Of a stretch of 14,977 nucleotides of DNA, positions 6,923-14,977 are shown piece by piece. The notes beneath the pieces are model-generated. The model was not told the origin of the DNA. It ran no database searches and saw only the letters and a program-made list of their open reading frames with translations. The position numbers and the translations under genes were made by a program. Origin of the DNA: Chitinophagaceae bacterium (lineage in GTDB: Bacteria; Bacteroidota; Bacteroidia; Chitinophagales; Chitinophagaceae). The DNA lies in NCBI GenBank assembly GCA_947452875.1, contig CANGEZ010000022.1, positions 1 to 14,977 on the forward strand, written 5' to 3'. Numbering within the stretch: the first letter of the stretch is position 1; each line of letters starts with the position of its first letter.

Positions 6923-9900
6923 CTAATATTTTACTGCCCTGATTGATTTTTTATTATTGCCATCATTCACTTCCAACATGTACACTCCCGGTATCAAATC
7001 ACTACCAAATGATACGTTTTGCTTAGGCATGGCATAAATGGTTTTTAATAATCTACCTTCTACGTCTCTGATTTTAATGCTTACTTGCTTATTTATATCT
7101 GATGCTTCCACTTTCAAATTAAACTCTGTAGTTGTTGGATTAGGATAAATAGTAACATTAAAATTGTTTTCGTTTTGATTGATTGTGATAGGATTAATTT
7201 TAGTTCCTGTTGGACAAGCCGTATGCGTAAGCGCCTGTGTTTTTGCAGTCCCTGTAATGCCACAAGCTGTCTGACCTTTAACACTCAAACTTCCACCAAT
7301 ATATCCCACATTGAATTGCAATGTTATTGATAAACTATCAGCAGATGCACTAAGAATTATTGTGTTATTAGGCTTCGTCCATCTGTAAACGTTAGCAGCT
7401 CTTTGTGTTGTTGTCGGAGCTGGCACCACTGCTGTATAAGTAACCGATGTTCCAATACATGCATTATAAACACCGGTACTTGATGTAATAGACGTTGGTG
7501 TTGGTGTTAGATACTGTAGTGATACAGATTTTACTGCCCCTACAATTCCGCATGAGCTTTGTCCTTTTGCCGTAATGTTGCCACCCGTAAATCCTGTATT
7601 GAATTGAAGATTGATGTATGAGCTGTCCGAAGCCGCTGAAATGATGGTGGTATAATTGGGTTTTGTCCAACGGTAGACACTTATAGAGGATTGTGTTGAT
7701 GTTGGTAGTGCTGCGGTTGCAGAATAAAATCCAATATCTCCAATGCAAGGAGTCAGTTTGCCATTGATTGCTGTTACTGCAGGAGGTAACAAACTTGCAT
7801 TTAGAATCACTGTTTTTGCTGAACTAGAGTTGCAAGCGGTAACTGATTTTACAGACAACGTGTCTTTACTGAAACCACTGAGGAAAGTAACTATTACAGC
7901 AGTGTCATTAACACCAGACGCATTGATATGGGTGATAGTTGCTCGGGTTCCAAGATTCAAATACCAATTGTAAGAAGTTGCATAAGTCACTTTTTTAATT
8001 CTGTACACTGATGAGCTTATACCACAAACATTAGTTATAGCAGCAATGGTTACAGGTGAAAATTCTTTTTGAATGGCAGCAGGTGTGGCAGCGATTCTCT
8101 TATAAACCGTAAGTGATCTTGTAGCAGTACTGCTGCCACAACCGTTAATCGATTTTACAGAAATAGAACCAGATACAAAACTACTGCTAAAGGTTACATC
8201 AATTGCTGTGTCGCCCTGTCCTGCAATGATGGCAGCGCCGGTTGGCACTGTCCAGCTATAAGAAGTTGCGTTTGTTACTTTACGAATGTAATATCTAACG
8301 GGAGTGCTTACACTGTTGGAAGCGATTGATGAACACACATCGGTGCTTCCGTAAATGGTGAGTGGTGCGGAAGGGATGGATGGACTAACATTGACTTTGA
8401 AAGAATCAACTACATATCCTAACCCATCTGAAATAGTGCAATAATAAGTCGTGTTTGCTGTAGGATTTACAGAAATAGTGCGAGAAGTGGCACCATTGGA
8501 CCAAAGGTAGGTAAGAGCTGGTGTGTTTCTGAGGCATCTGACTGAGGCATACATCTGGTAGTAAAATTGTGATGTGTAGTAGTAATTGACATTAGGATTC
8601 CCATTATTTATCGTAAAATAAACAGGATAGTATTCCCAATGATATTCCCAGGGAAAGCCATGCTCCCACCAAACAGGATTCAAATCACTTGTCCACCACA
8701 CTCCTGCATCTCCAATACCCATAATGGAATCATACAAATATTCATTATAACTACCCCCAGGCAGAGCTGTAAATCCGGTTTCATTTGTTGCCCCATCGTT
8801 CGGAGCATTCCAATGAGCAGCACCTGCTTCCTTCAATTTTCCTGCAACATTATTGTTTTGGAGTTGGTTCTGAAGATTGTTTATTTCCAATACAGAAGGA
8901 ACATGCCATCCTTCAGGTGTAATCCCTGAAATCCCTGGATATAATAGTCCAAGATTTGCACCATCATAATTTGTATGGTATCCGAGTGCACCAGGACTGC
9001 TAACCGCCAGATTTTTTGCCATCCATAATTGATTGCCGATTTGTACTGTTGGATAAACATTACCGTCTGCGTCAGTCACTGTATTTAACGTGTCATATGA
9101 AGCACTCAGTTTCAAAATTTGACGGCTGCAAATTGTATATATTCGATTCTCATCTTTGGGAAATACAACATTCCTGTTTAATGGCAACATGAAAGGGTTA
9201 CTAACTGCACAGGCTGTTACAGAAGAGACTTTTATATATTGAGGAACATTGGGCGAAAATTTTATTCGATCAAAGAATACAACTGCAATAGTTGTGTCAT
9301 TTACAATTGTTTTTGAAGCAGAATCAGGTACCGACCAAATATATGATACAGCATTGTTTACCCTTTTGATTCTAAAAGTATCTGCGACATTTGTTGAATA
9401 AACAACAGACTGTAAATACTGATTTACAGTGGCATCAGCATCTGCATCAGGATTAAAATATTTTTTTATTGAAAGCGGAATACTTGGAGAATCATTATGA
9501 ATTGTAAAATTTGAATAAGCTGAAGTACTTCCACAAGTATTATTGATAGACGCAGTAACCGACAATAATCCGGCTGATGAAAGATTTAAATCTACTGCGT
9601 TAGTACCTTGACCTGCGATAATAGTATTTCCTATACCTGTGACAGTCCATACATAATTTGCTGTGCTTGCATTTTCAACTATATAATGATAAGGAGACTG
9701 ATTGCATAAATAAATATTTGAATTTCCGATTATTGAAATTGGCGTTACAATAGGTTTGATATTAATAGGAACTTCCTTACCTATATAATAAGGATTGGAA
9801 GCAACAATTCTGATTCTGTATTTGTCTCCGCTTGGTAAACCACCAGGTATGACTGCGTTTATGAAACCGGAATTCACAGATACCAAATTGCCAATATCAT

Positions 9901-11599
9901 TTCCATTATTGAAATTTCCATATCTGTCGCTTATCTGGGCTGTAAAAACATTTCCAGCATTAAAATTTTTACAATTGATGTTGAATGATAAAGAGATGTT
10001 TTGACCAGGACAATATGAAATGTAAATGGAATCGGTAGCAATAATGTTTTTGTATTCGTAAAAGTCGTGGAATAACGTATCCTCTGCGGGAGGATTTAGC
10101 CAACCTTTTTCAATGCCTCCACCCACAAATGCTCTCCCACCTATTGAAAACGCAAAAGAATTATAACGACCAATTCCGGCAAAATCTTCAAGAGTTAACC
10201 AAGTGTCACTGAGTGGGTTGTATTGATGAAATAATGGCTGGGAATTGACGTAATAGCCCTGTCTGCAATCATCAAAGTAACCTGATAACAATCCTAAATA
10301 TGCAGAATTACCTATAACAAAACTAAAACTTCCAGTTCCAATTTGATCAGCCTTTCTTGTCCATATATCTGACAAGGGATCATATTCATAAAAATCATTT
10401 TTATAAGCAGTAGGAATACACCAATTATTTATAACACCTGGACGCCATGTGACCGGAGAATACATTCCACCACCAGCATATCCTTTTCCTGCAATACTGA
10501 ATGCAAATCCTTTATAATAGTAATTATTTAAGCCCAGGTCATTTGAGGATGGAATATTTGCTTTTGAAACCCAAGTGTCACTTGCCAAATTGTAACACCA
10601 AAAAGTATTTCTATAAGTCACATACCCTTTATCATCTATAGAAAACGTACAATTGTTTCCCAACCCACCAGGGTAGTTTGCTTTAGCTGTCCAAACATTT
10701 GAAACCACATCATATTCATAAAATTCACCATTACTTCCAAAGCCTATATAAGCTTTATTCCCAATAGTAAATTCAATGGCAGAAGCAATGGCACCTCCAG
10801 GATACTGTGTTATTGATTGCCATTGGTCATTATTAGGATCATATCTCCAAATACTATCACCAAATAATACATATCCATAATTTCCAATTGAAAATGCAGG
10901 ATTTGCTTCATGGCTCAATTCTGGATGAAACAAATCATTTCTCCTCCTCCATGATGTTAATGTATCTCTGTAAACATCCAGCACCTTCAAATTACTCGTA
11001 TCCTTTGTATTGGTCACACAACTTGCATTGCTAGTCAATACACAATAAACAGAATCTTTGTCATTCCAACTAGAACCCGAATACACGTTACTGTTAGTCC
11101 CGACAGAAACTCCATTCTTATACCATGCATACACAGGAGAAGTCCCTCCATTTAAAGCAATAGCCGTTAATGTTGCCGAAGTTGATGAACATATGGAACC
11201 TGAAGCAGTTGAACTTATTGAAATGTCAGGTGTCACCAATGCGTTGATAGTGATATTACTATTATTCACACTCCCCGTCCTTGCCGGCGTACTGCTCACA
11301 ACCCTCACTCTATAACCCGTTCCTGATGGTGTATTTGCCGGGATGGTACAAACAATAGTACCTGCTAATGTTGAAGTCAGCGTGCCGATGTTCACAGGAC
11401 TTGTAAATGAACCCGCGCCATTGCTCAACTGCGCTGTAAAAACATTCCCTACAGTAAAAGTCCCTGATTTGGAATACGTAAGATTGAAAGTTGTGCCCGC
11501 ACATTTGGGTGAAGTCACTGTTCCTGTTGAAATCGTTTGCGAAAACCCATTGCTTAGAATGATTAATAAAAAGCACACCGATACCAATAAATATTTCAT
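6923..11599 (-). CDS. Large T9SS-exported mosaic protein (kelch-like, FISUMP, Ig/PKD-like domains)
   Basis: 1558 residues, predicted to be exported and anchored or released at the cell surface by the type IX system. In order: signal peptide 1-20; a beta module 22-120 (GNVFTAQLSNG ... SGTGYRVRVV); an Ig-like domain 121-207; about six kelch-like blades 215-520 with recurring FSIGxxxYxGxG and YDPxSDxW motifs; a second copy of the first module 522-615; Ig/PKD-like domains 616-830; a FISUMP domain about 840-1024 (IGNQLWMAKNL, GWHVPS, NETGFTALPGGSY, VRCLRN); then Ig/PKD-like repeats, with two close copies at 1271-1362 and 1363-1457. The end, 1477-1558, is a type A sorting domain (VTIYPNPTTTEFNL ... 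PGVYMLEV ... RAVKY). The longest frame starts at 11635, but the ATG at 11599 opens the signal peptide. The ligand is unknown; adhesion or glycan binding is a guess. Confidence 0.88.
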   Translation of the reverse strand: MKYLLVSVCFLLIILSNGFSQTISTGTVTSPKCAGTTFNLTYSKSGTFTVGNVFTAQLSNGAGSFTSPVNIGTLTSTLAGTIVCTIPANTPSGTGYRVRVVSSTPARTGSVNNSNITINALVTPDISISSTASGSICSSTSATLTAIALNGGTSPVYAWYKNGVSVGTNSNVYSGSSWNDKDSVYCVLTSNASCVTNTKDTSNLKVLDVYRDTLTSWRRRNDLFHPELSHEANPAFSIGNYGYVLFGDSIWRYDPNNDQWQSITQYPGGAIASAIEFTIGNKAYIGFGSNGEFYEYDVVSNVWTAKANYPGGLGNNCTFSIDDKGYVTYRNTFWCYNLASDTWVSKANIPSSNDLGLNNYYYKGFAFSIAGKGYAGGGMYSPVTWRPGVINNWCIPTAYKNDFYEYDPLSDIWTRKADQIGTGSFSFVIGNSAYLGLLSGYFDDCRQGYYVNSQPLFHQYNPLSDTWLTLEDFAGIGRYNSFAFSIGGRAFVGGGIEKGWLNPPAEDTLFHDFYEYKNIIATDSIYISYCPGQNISLSFNINCKNFNAGNVFTAQISDRYGNFNNGNDIGNLVSVNSGFINAVIPGGLPSGDKYRIRIVASNPYYIGKEVPINIKPIVTPISIIGNSNIYLCNQSPYHYIVENASTANYVWTVTGIGNTIIAGQGTNAVDLNLSSAGLLSVTASINNTCGSTSAYSNFTIHNDSPSIPLSIKKYFNPDADADATVNQYLQSVVYSTNVADTFRIKRVNNAVSYIWSVPDSASKTIVNDTTIAVVFFDRIKFSPNVPQYIKVSSVTACAVSNPFMLPLNRNVVFPKDENRIYTICSRQILKLSASYDTLNTVTDADGNVYPTVQIGNQLWMAKNLAVSSPGALGYHTNYDGANLGLLYPGISGITPEGWHVPSVLEINNLQNQLQNNNVAGKLKEAGAAHWNAPNDGATNETGFTALPGGSYNEYLYDSIMGIGDAGVWWTSDLNPVWWEHGFPWEYHWEYYPVYFTINNGNPNVNYYYTSQFYYQMYASVRCLRNTPALTYLWSNGATSRTISVNPTANTTYYCTISDGLGYVVDSFKVNVSPSIPSAPLTIYGSTDVCSSIASNSVSTPVRYYIRKVTNATSYSWTVPTGAAIIAGQGDTAIDVTFSSSFVSGSISVKSINGCGSSTATRSLTVYKRIAATPAAIQKEFSPVTIAAITNVCGISSSVYRIKKVTYATSYNWYLNLGTRATITHINASGVNDTAVIVTFLSGFSKDTLSVKSVTACNSSSAKTVILNASLLPPAVTAINGKLTPCIGDIGFYSATAALPTSTQSSISVYRWTKPNYTTIISAASDSSYINLQFNTGFTGGNITAKGQSSCGIVGAVKSVSLQYLTPTPTSITSSTGVYNACIGTSVTYTAVVPAPTTTQRAANVYRWTKPNNTIILSASADSLSITLQFNVGYIGGSLSVKGQTACGITGTAKTQALTHTACPTGTKINPITINQNENNFNVTIYPNPTTTEFNLKVEASDINKQVSIKIRDVEGRLLKTIYAMPKQNVSFGSDLIPGVYMLEVNDGNNKKSIRAVKY

Positions 11600-11920
11600 C
11601 TCAAAAAATTTAATTTTAAAAAAAGGCAAAACCATTACACAGCTTATTTCATATTGAAATTAGCCTGCTGAATATTTCATACGGAATTGAAAGTTTTACT
11701 TGTGGGGATAATTCGGTATTGGTAGGTATTGAATAGAGAACAAAAATAATAAGAAGAAATTAATTATAAAAATAAAATACAATCTAATTGAGGAGCGTGT
11801 TGAATTTGAAGTTGAACGCTTATCTAGCTCATCCAGCCTATCTAGCGTATCCATCACTCAATACTAGATTTAATTCAAAATTGAAAATTCAAAAATAAAA
11901 ATGGATGACCTAGTCCCAGC
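11600..11920. other. Intergenic region between lolA and the T9SS gene
   Basis: 321 nt with no credible gene. The part nearest the T9SS gene is a long AT-rich leader holding a TAnnTTTG match at 11741-11748. The part nearest lolA holds the 9-nt-period repeat and an AT-rich stretch with small inverted TTCAA/TTGAA pairs (about 11873-11893). I found no recognisable riboswitch or small RNA gene. Confidence 0.6.
11741..11748 (-). promoter_or_regulatory. Possible -7 element of the T9SS protein gene
   Basis: TATTTTTG on the minus strand fits TAnnTTTG. It would give a leader of about 138 nt, far longer than for other genes in the window. No -33 element at standard spacing, so this is tentative. Confidence 0.3.
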
Positions 11921-11926
11921 TTATCT
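11818..11926. repeat. 9-nt-period repeat and inverted copy at the lolA 3' end
   Basis: Four 9-nt steps read TTATCTAGC, TCATCCAGC, CTATCTAGC, GTATCCATC (11820-11855). CTAGCTCATCC (11824-11834) matches the complement of GGATGACCTAG (11903-11913) at 10 of 11 positions, giving inverted arms. GCTTATCT occurs directly repeated at 11818-11825 and 11919-11926, and the second copy contains the lolA stop codon. The architecture parallels the 4773-4868 element, although the motif differs. Confidence 0.65.
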
Positions 11927-12583
11927 CAAATCCACCACTTCCACCCCGGGATATTTCTTAGCATCAAAAACAAAAGTATCATCGGTAATGGTACCATTAG
12001 TCTTCATGTTGTTGATACTATAAGTATAACGATTGCCGGTTTTTTCAAACACCTTTGTAGTATAAATAGTCGATTTGTCTACATAAACCAACACTTTAAA
12101 AAAGGGCTTTGTTTTATCAATCGGCGTCAATTCAATTTCTTGTAAATTCTTTCCACCTTCTTTGACTACTCCATTTAATTTATACAAGAAATCTTTATCA
12201 TAGAAATTAGTAAACAACTTCTGTGGAGTAATTGAATTGGCTGTGGGATCAATTTTATTGATGGTTACTTCGTTGGCAGCTTTTTCGTAAGTCCAGATGT
12301 TTGAACCATCAGAAAAGATTTCCTGGCCAGAAGCGCTGATTCTATATTTGGTGCCTTTCATATACACATTGCCTGATTTGTTGCCCAAGCTTTTTCCACT
12401 TCCGTTTTCAATTTTCAAAACAAACTGAGCTTGTACTGATTTATAAGCCTTGAATTTGGCACTAACCTGATCGAGTATTTTTTTGGCATCGGCGTCGCTT
12501 TGCCCCATTCCTTTTGTTGCCTGTGATTGAGAACTTAAAATTGTAAAAACAGAGAACAATACCGCTAAAATTGCTTTTTTCAT
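11921..12583 (-). CDS. lolA: LolA-like outer-membrane lipoprotein carrier
   Basis: A 220-residue periplasmic protein. LolA ferries lipoproteins released by LolCDE across the periplasm in a hydrophobic half-barrel cavity. A signal peptide spans 1-21 (ending SSQSQA). The mature part shows the LolA layout: a helix with ILDQVSAKFKAYKSVQAQF (about 36-54), strands including GNVYMKGTKYRI, SDGSNIWTYEKAANEVTI and the helix ITPQKLFTNFYDKDF, then antiparallel strands to the end. It fits the divergent LolA-like group common in Bacteroidota, which lack a recognisable LolB. The longest frame adds a TTG codon at 12586. The ATG at 12583 is preferred because it is a normal start and lies about 16 nt after the predicted transcription start. 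It is divergent from mutS. Confidence 0.85.
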   Translation of the reverse strand: MKKAILAVLFSVFTILSSQSQATKGMGQSDADAKKILDQVSAKFKAYKSVQAQFVLKIENGSGKSLGNKSGNVYMKGTKYRISASGQEIFSDGSNIWTYEKAANEVTINKIDPTANSITPQKLFTNFYDKDFLYKLNGVVKEGGKNLQEIELTPIDKTKPFFKVLVYVDKSTIYTTKVFEKTGNRYTYSINNMKTNGTITDDTFVFDAKKYPGVEVVDLR

Positions 12584-12602
12584 CAATGTTTGAATTTTGG
12601 CG

Positions 12603-12610
12603 CAAAGATA
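12603..12610 (-). promoter_or_regulatory. Putative -7 element of lolA
   Basis: TATCTTTG on the minus strand is the same octamer as at pafA and fits TAnnTTTG. It would give a leader of about 16 nt. No clear -33 TTG is present. Confidence 0.5.
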
Positions 12611-12754
12611 ATGGAATACTTCATTTCAGATACCCTTAAGATGTTAAGTAGTTCAGATTTTTTTGGTGAGTGAATATTCAAACAAAATTAAATTCGGTGG
12701 ATAAAATCAGCTTAAAATAACGCGAATACAACGGAAACTTTTAATACATATCCC

Positions 12755-12762
12755 TATTTTTG
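12755..12762 (+). promoter_or_regulatory. Putative -7 element of mutS
   Basis: TATTTTTG, an exact TAnnTTTG match, ends only 6 nt before the mutS ATG. If used, the transcript would have almost no leader. The flanking CCTATTTTTGC is identical to that ahead of the SDR gene. No -33 element is recognised. Confidence 0.45.
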
Positions 12763-12768
12763 CCCACC

Positions 12769-14977
12769 ATGGCCAAAGCTTCAGGAGAAACCCCGTTAAT
12801 GCAACAACACAATGCCATCAAGGCGAAATATCCTGATGCCATCCTGCTTTTTCGTGTGGGTGATTTTTATGAAACTTTCGGTCAGGATGCCATTAACGCT
12901 TCTTCCGTTTTGGGAATTACACTTACCAAACGAAACAATGGCAATGCCTCTTCTTTGGAACTTGCCGGATTTCCTCATCATGCGCTAGACACATATTTAC
13001 ATAAACTCGTTAAAGCGGGTTATCGTGTAGCCATTTGCGACCAGCTCGAAGATCCTAAAACCGTAAAAGGTATTGTAAAACGAGGTGTTACAGAATTGGT
13101 AACTCCAGGTGTAGCTGTCAATGACAAATTGCTGGAACACAGTAGCAATAATTTTCTGGCAGCTTTGCACCTAGAAGATCATAAAATCGGTATTGCATTT
13201 CTTGATATTTCAACAGGCGAATTTTTTATTGCAGAAGGCGACAAAGAATACACTGATAAACTATTGCAAAGTCTGCAACCTGCAGAGGTCATCTTTCAAC
13301 GCAACAAACAAAAATATTTCAAGGAAAATTTCGGCAATTCATTTTTTACTTACAACCTTGATGAATGGATATTCACAGAAGCTTATGCGACGGAAAATTT
13401 GCTGAAACATTTTGGCACGCATAGTTTGAAAGGCTTCGGTGTAGAAGATTTACCAATGGGTATTATCGCATCTGGTGCCATACTTCATTATTTAAAAGAT
13501 ACCGAACATCCCAACTTACAACACATCACAGCACTGCAACGCATCAATCGTGATGATCATTTGTGGATGGATCGTTTCACCATCAGAAACCTTGAACTGA
13601 TTTCTAATAACGATCAGGCCAACACGCTTTTCAAAACCATCAACAACAGCAGTTCGCCTATGGGTGCCCGTATGTTGAAAAGATGGATGCTGATGCCGTT
13701 GAATAACATTACGGCCATCAATGAAAGATTGGATGCCGTGGAATATTTAATTAAAGAATCTGAAACACGTTCCAATATCATTCAGCACATCAAACAAGCC
13801 GGAGACGTGGAAAGGTTGGCAGCCAAAGTGCCATTAAAAAAAATCAATCCAAGAGAAGTGTTGCAAGTCGCCAAAGGATTGCAACAATCCAAACACCTCA
13901 AAGAAATTTGCAGCAATGCCAATAACGAATATTTAAAAAGACTTGGCGACGCATTAAATCCATGTGATTATATCATGGAAAAAATCACCCGCGAAATCAA
14001 TGAAAATCCTCCGGCTCTTGTGGCAAAAGGCGGTATCATCGCATCAGGCATTCATGAGGAATTGGATGAATTGCGTAACATTTCCAGTGGTGGTAAAAAT
14101 TACCTGATAGAACTCCAACAAAAAGAAGCCATAAACACAGGCATCTCTTCTTTAAAAATAAGTTTCAATAATGTATTTGGTTACTATCTCGAAGTCACCA
14201 ATTTGCACAAATCAAAAGTTCCTGAAACTTGGATTCGCAAGCAAACCTTAGCCAATGCAGAAAGATACATCACACCTGAGTTGAAAGTGTATGAAGAAAA
14301 AATTATGGGTGCTGAAGATAAAATCATTCAAATTGAACAACAATTGTTTCAGGATTTGTTGAATGAATTGCAAGACTATATCGCTCCCATGCAGGTGAAT
14401 GGACATGTGATGGCCGTTCTCGATTGCCTGAATTGTTTTGCTCATAACGCATTACAATTTGGTTATAAAAAACCTGTCATGCATTCTGGCAATGCACTTG
14501 AACTCAAAGATTGCCGCCATCCGGTTATAGAAAGAAATTTACCTGTTGGAGAACCATACATTACCAACGATGTTTTTTTAGATGATGAGCAACAACAAAT
14601 CATCATCCTAACCGGACCGAACATGAGTGGTAAGAGTGCGATTCTACGCCAAACGGCTCTAATTACTTTGATGGCTCACATGGGTAGTTTTGTTCCGGCA
14701 TCATCTGCAAAAATTCCTGTGACTGATAAAATATTTACACGAGTTGGTGCCTCTGATAATTTAAGCGGAGGTGAAAGTACATTTATGGTGGAGATGAACG
14801 AAACCGCTAGCATCATCAATAACCTCACTTCAAGAAGTTTGATTTTATTAGATGAAATCGGCAGAGGCACATCTACTTATGATGGTATTTCCATTGCTTG
14901 GAGTATTGCAGAATATATACACCAGTCGAATTTTAAACCCAAAACTTTATTCGCCACGCATTATCACGAACTGAACG
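12769..14977 (+). CDS. mutS: DNA mismatch repair protein MutS (3' end cut by the window)
   Basis: The frame is open from the ATG to the window edge: 736 complete codons plus one base. Family length is about 850-880, so roughly the last 120-140 residues lie outside. MutS binds mismatches as a clamp and recruits MutL. N-terminal TPLMQQ (8-13) matches the start of E. coli MutS and fixes the start. The mismatch-wedging F-x-E is F33-Y34-E35 in GDFYETFG, which separates this MutS1 from MutS2. The ATPase has Walker A GPNMSGKS (616-623), the NLSGGES segment (664-670), Walker B LLLDE-type with D695-E696 followed by IGRGTST, and the ATHYHEL motif (729-735) at the edge. All catalytic residues visible are intact. 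It is divergent from lolA with 185 nt between the two ATGs. Confidence 0.96.
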   Translation, partial: MAKASGETPLMQQHNAIKAKYPDAILLFRVGDFYETFGQDAINASSVLGITLTKRNNGNASSLELAGFPHHALDTYLHKLVKAGYRVAICDQLEDPKTVKGIVKRGVTELVTPGVAVNDKLLEHSSNNFLAALHLEDHKIGIAFLDISTGEFFIAEGDKEYTDKLLQSLQPAEVIFQRNKQKYFKENFGNSFFTYNLDEWIFTEAYATENLLKHFGTHSLKGFGVEDLPMGIIASGAILHYLKDTEHPNLQHITALQRINRDDHLWMDRFTIRNLELISNNDQANTLFKTINNSSSPMGARMLKRWMLMPLNNITAINERLDAVEYLIKESETRSNIIQHIKQAGDVERLAAKVPLKKINPREVLQVAKGLQQSKHLKEICSNANNEYLKRLGDALNPCDYIMEKITREINENPPALVAKGGIIASGIHEELDELRNISSGGKNYLIELQQKEAINTGISSLKISFNNVFGYYLEVTNLHKSKVPETWIRKQTLANAERYITPELKVYEEKIMGAEDKIIQIEQQLFQDLLNELQDYIAPMQVNGHVMAVLDCLNCFAHNALQFGYKKPVMHSGNALELKDCRHPVIERNLPVGEPYITNDVFLDDEQQQIIILTGPNMSGKSAILRQTALITLMAHMGSFVPASSAKIPVTDKIFTRVGASDNLSGGESTFMVEMNETASIINNLTSRSLILLDEIGRGTSTYDGISIAWSIAEYIHQSNFKPKTLFATHYHELN

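Noticed and set aside
8639..8929. Plus-strand frame of 96 codons within the large gene
   Set aside because: Antisense to the FISUMP domain; its composition reflects the opposite strand and it has no start context.
6923..11599. Possible frameshift or gene fusion because of the mosaic domain order
   Set aside because: The frame is continuous from signal peptide to a complete T9SS sorting domain, which is the expected layout for such surface proteins.
11343..11657. Plus-strand frame of 104 codons opposite the N-terminus of the T9SS protein
   Set aside because: Antisense shadow of the signal peptide and first beta module; no promoter or family likeness.
12760..12768. In-frame TTG upstream of mutS as an alternative start
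   Set aside because: It overlaps the -7 octamer, and the ATG at 12769 already gives the expected distance to the TPLMQQ motif.

Overview
The window looks like chromosomal DNA of a Bacteroidota bacterium, probably a Chitinophagia or Sphingobacteriia relative (the class is inference). The signs are a low-GC sequence without Shine-Dalgarno motifs, -7 promoter elements of the Bacteroidota type TAnnTTTG ahead of most genes, a type IX secretion (T9SS) sorting domain on a large secreted protein, a FISUMP domain, and a PafA-type alkaline phosphatase.

Layout. 1-140: tRNA-Gln(TTG) with a rho-independent terminator. 235-1071 (+): short-chain dehydrogenase. 1089-1526 (-): small Uma2-like PD-(D/E)XK protein. 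1700-3370 (-): secreted PafA-type phosphatase. 3514-4767 (+): alpha-oxoamine synthase of the KBL/BioF/serine palmitoyltransferase family. 4838-6175 (-): APC-family permease. 6309-6866 (+): UbiX flavin prenyltransferase. 6923-11599 (-): 1558-residue T9SS-exported mosaic protein with kelch-like, FISUMP and Ig/PKD-like domains. 11921-12583 (-): LolA-like periplasmic carrier. 12769 to the right edge (+): mutS, cut off by the window end after about 736 codons, so it has no stop here.

The genes alternate in strand and nearly all have their own promoter, so this is a mosaic of single-gene units and not a pathway operon. Cell-envelope functions are common (phosphatase, LolA-like carrier, T9SS cargo, possibly sphingolipid or sulfonolipid base synthesis), but no pair is clearly coupled. 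I see no CRISPR array, insertion sequence, prophage or defence island.

The least ordinary signals are between genes. Short degenerate tandem repeats with 7-9 nt periods abut or overlap stop codons (pafA, permease, lolA) or lie in a promoter region (permease/ubiX). In two places they form inverted arms. At the permease 3' end the repeat is translated into a KVT-KVQ-KVQ tail. The second notable signal is a FISUMP domain that appears inserted inside a PKD/Ig-like domain of the large T9SS protein. Several starts were revised: pafA, lolA, the T9SS protein and probably the Uma2-like gene begin downstream of the longest open frame.
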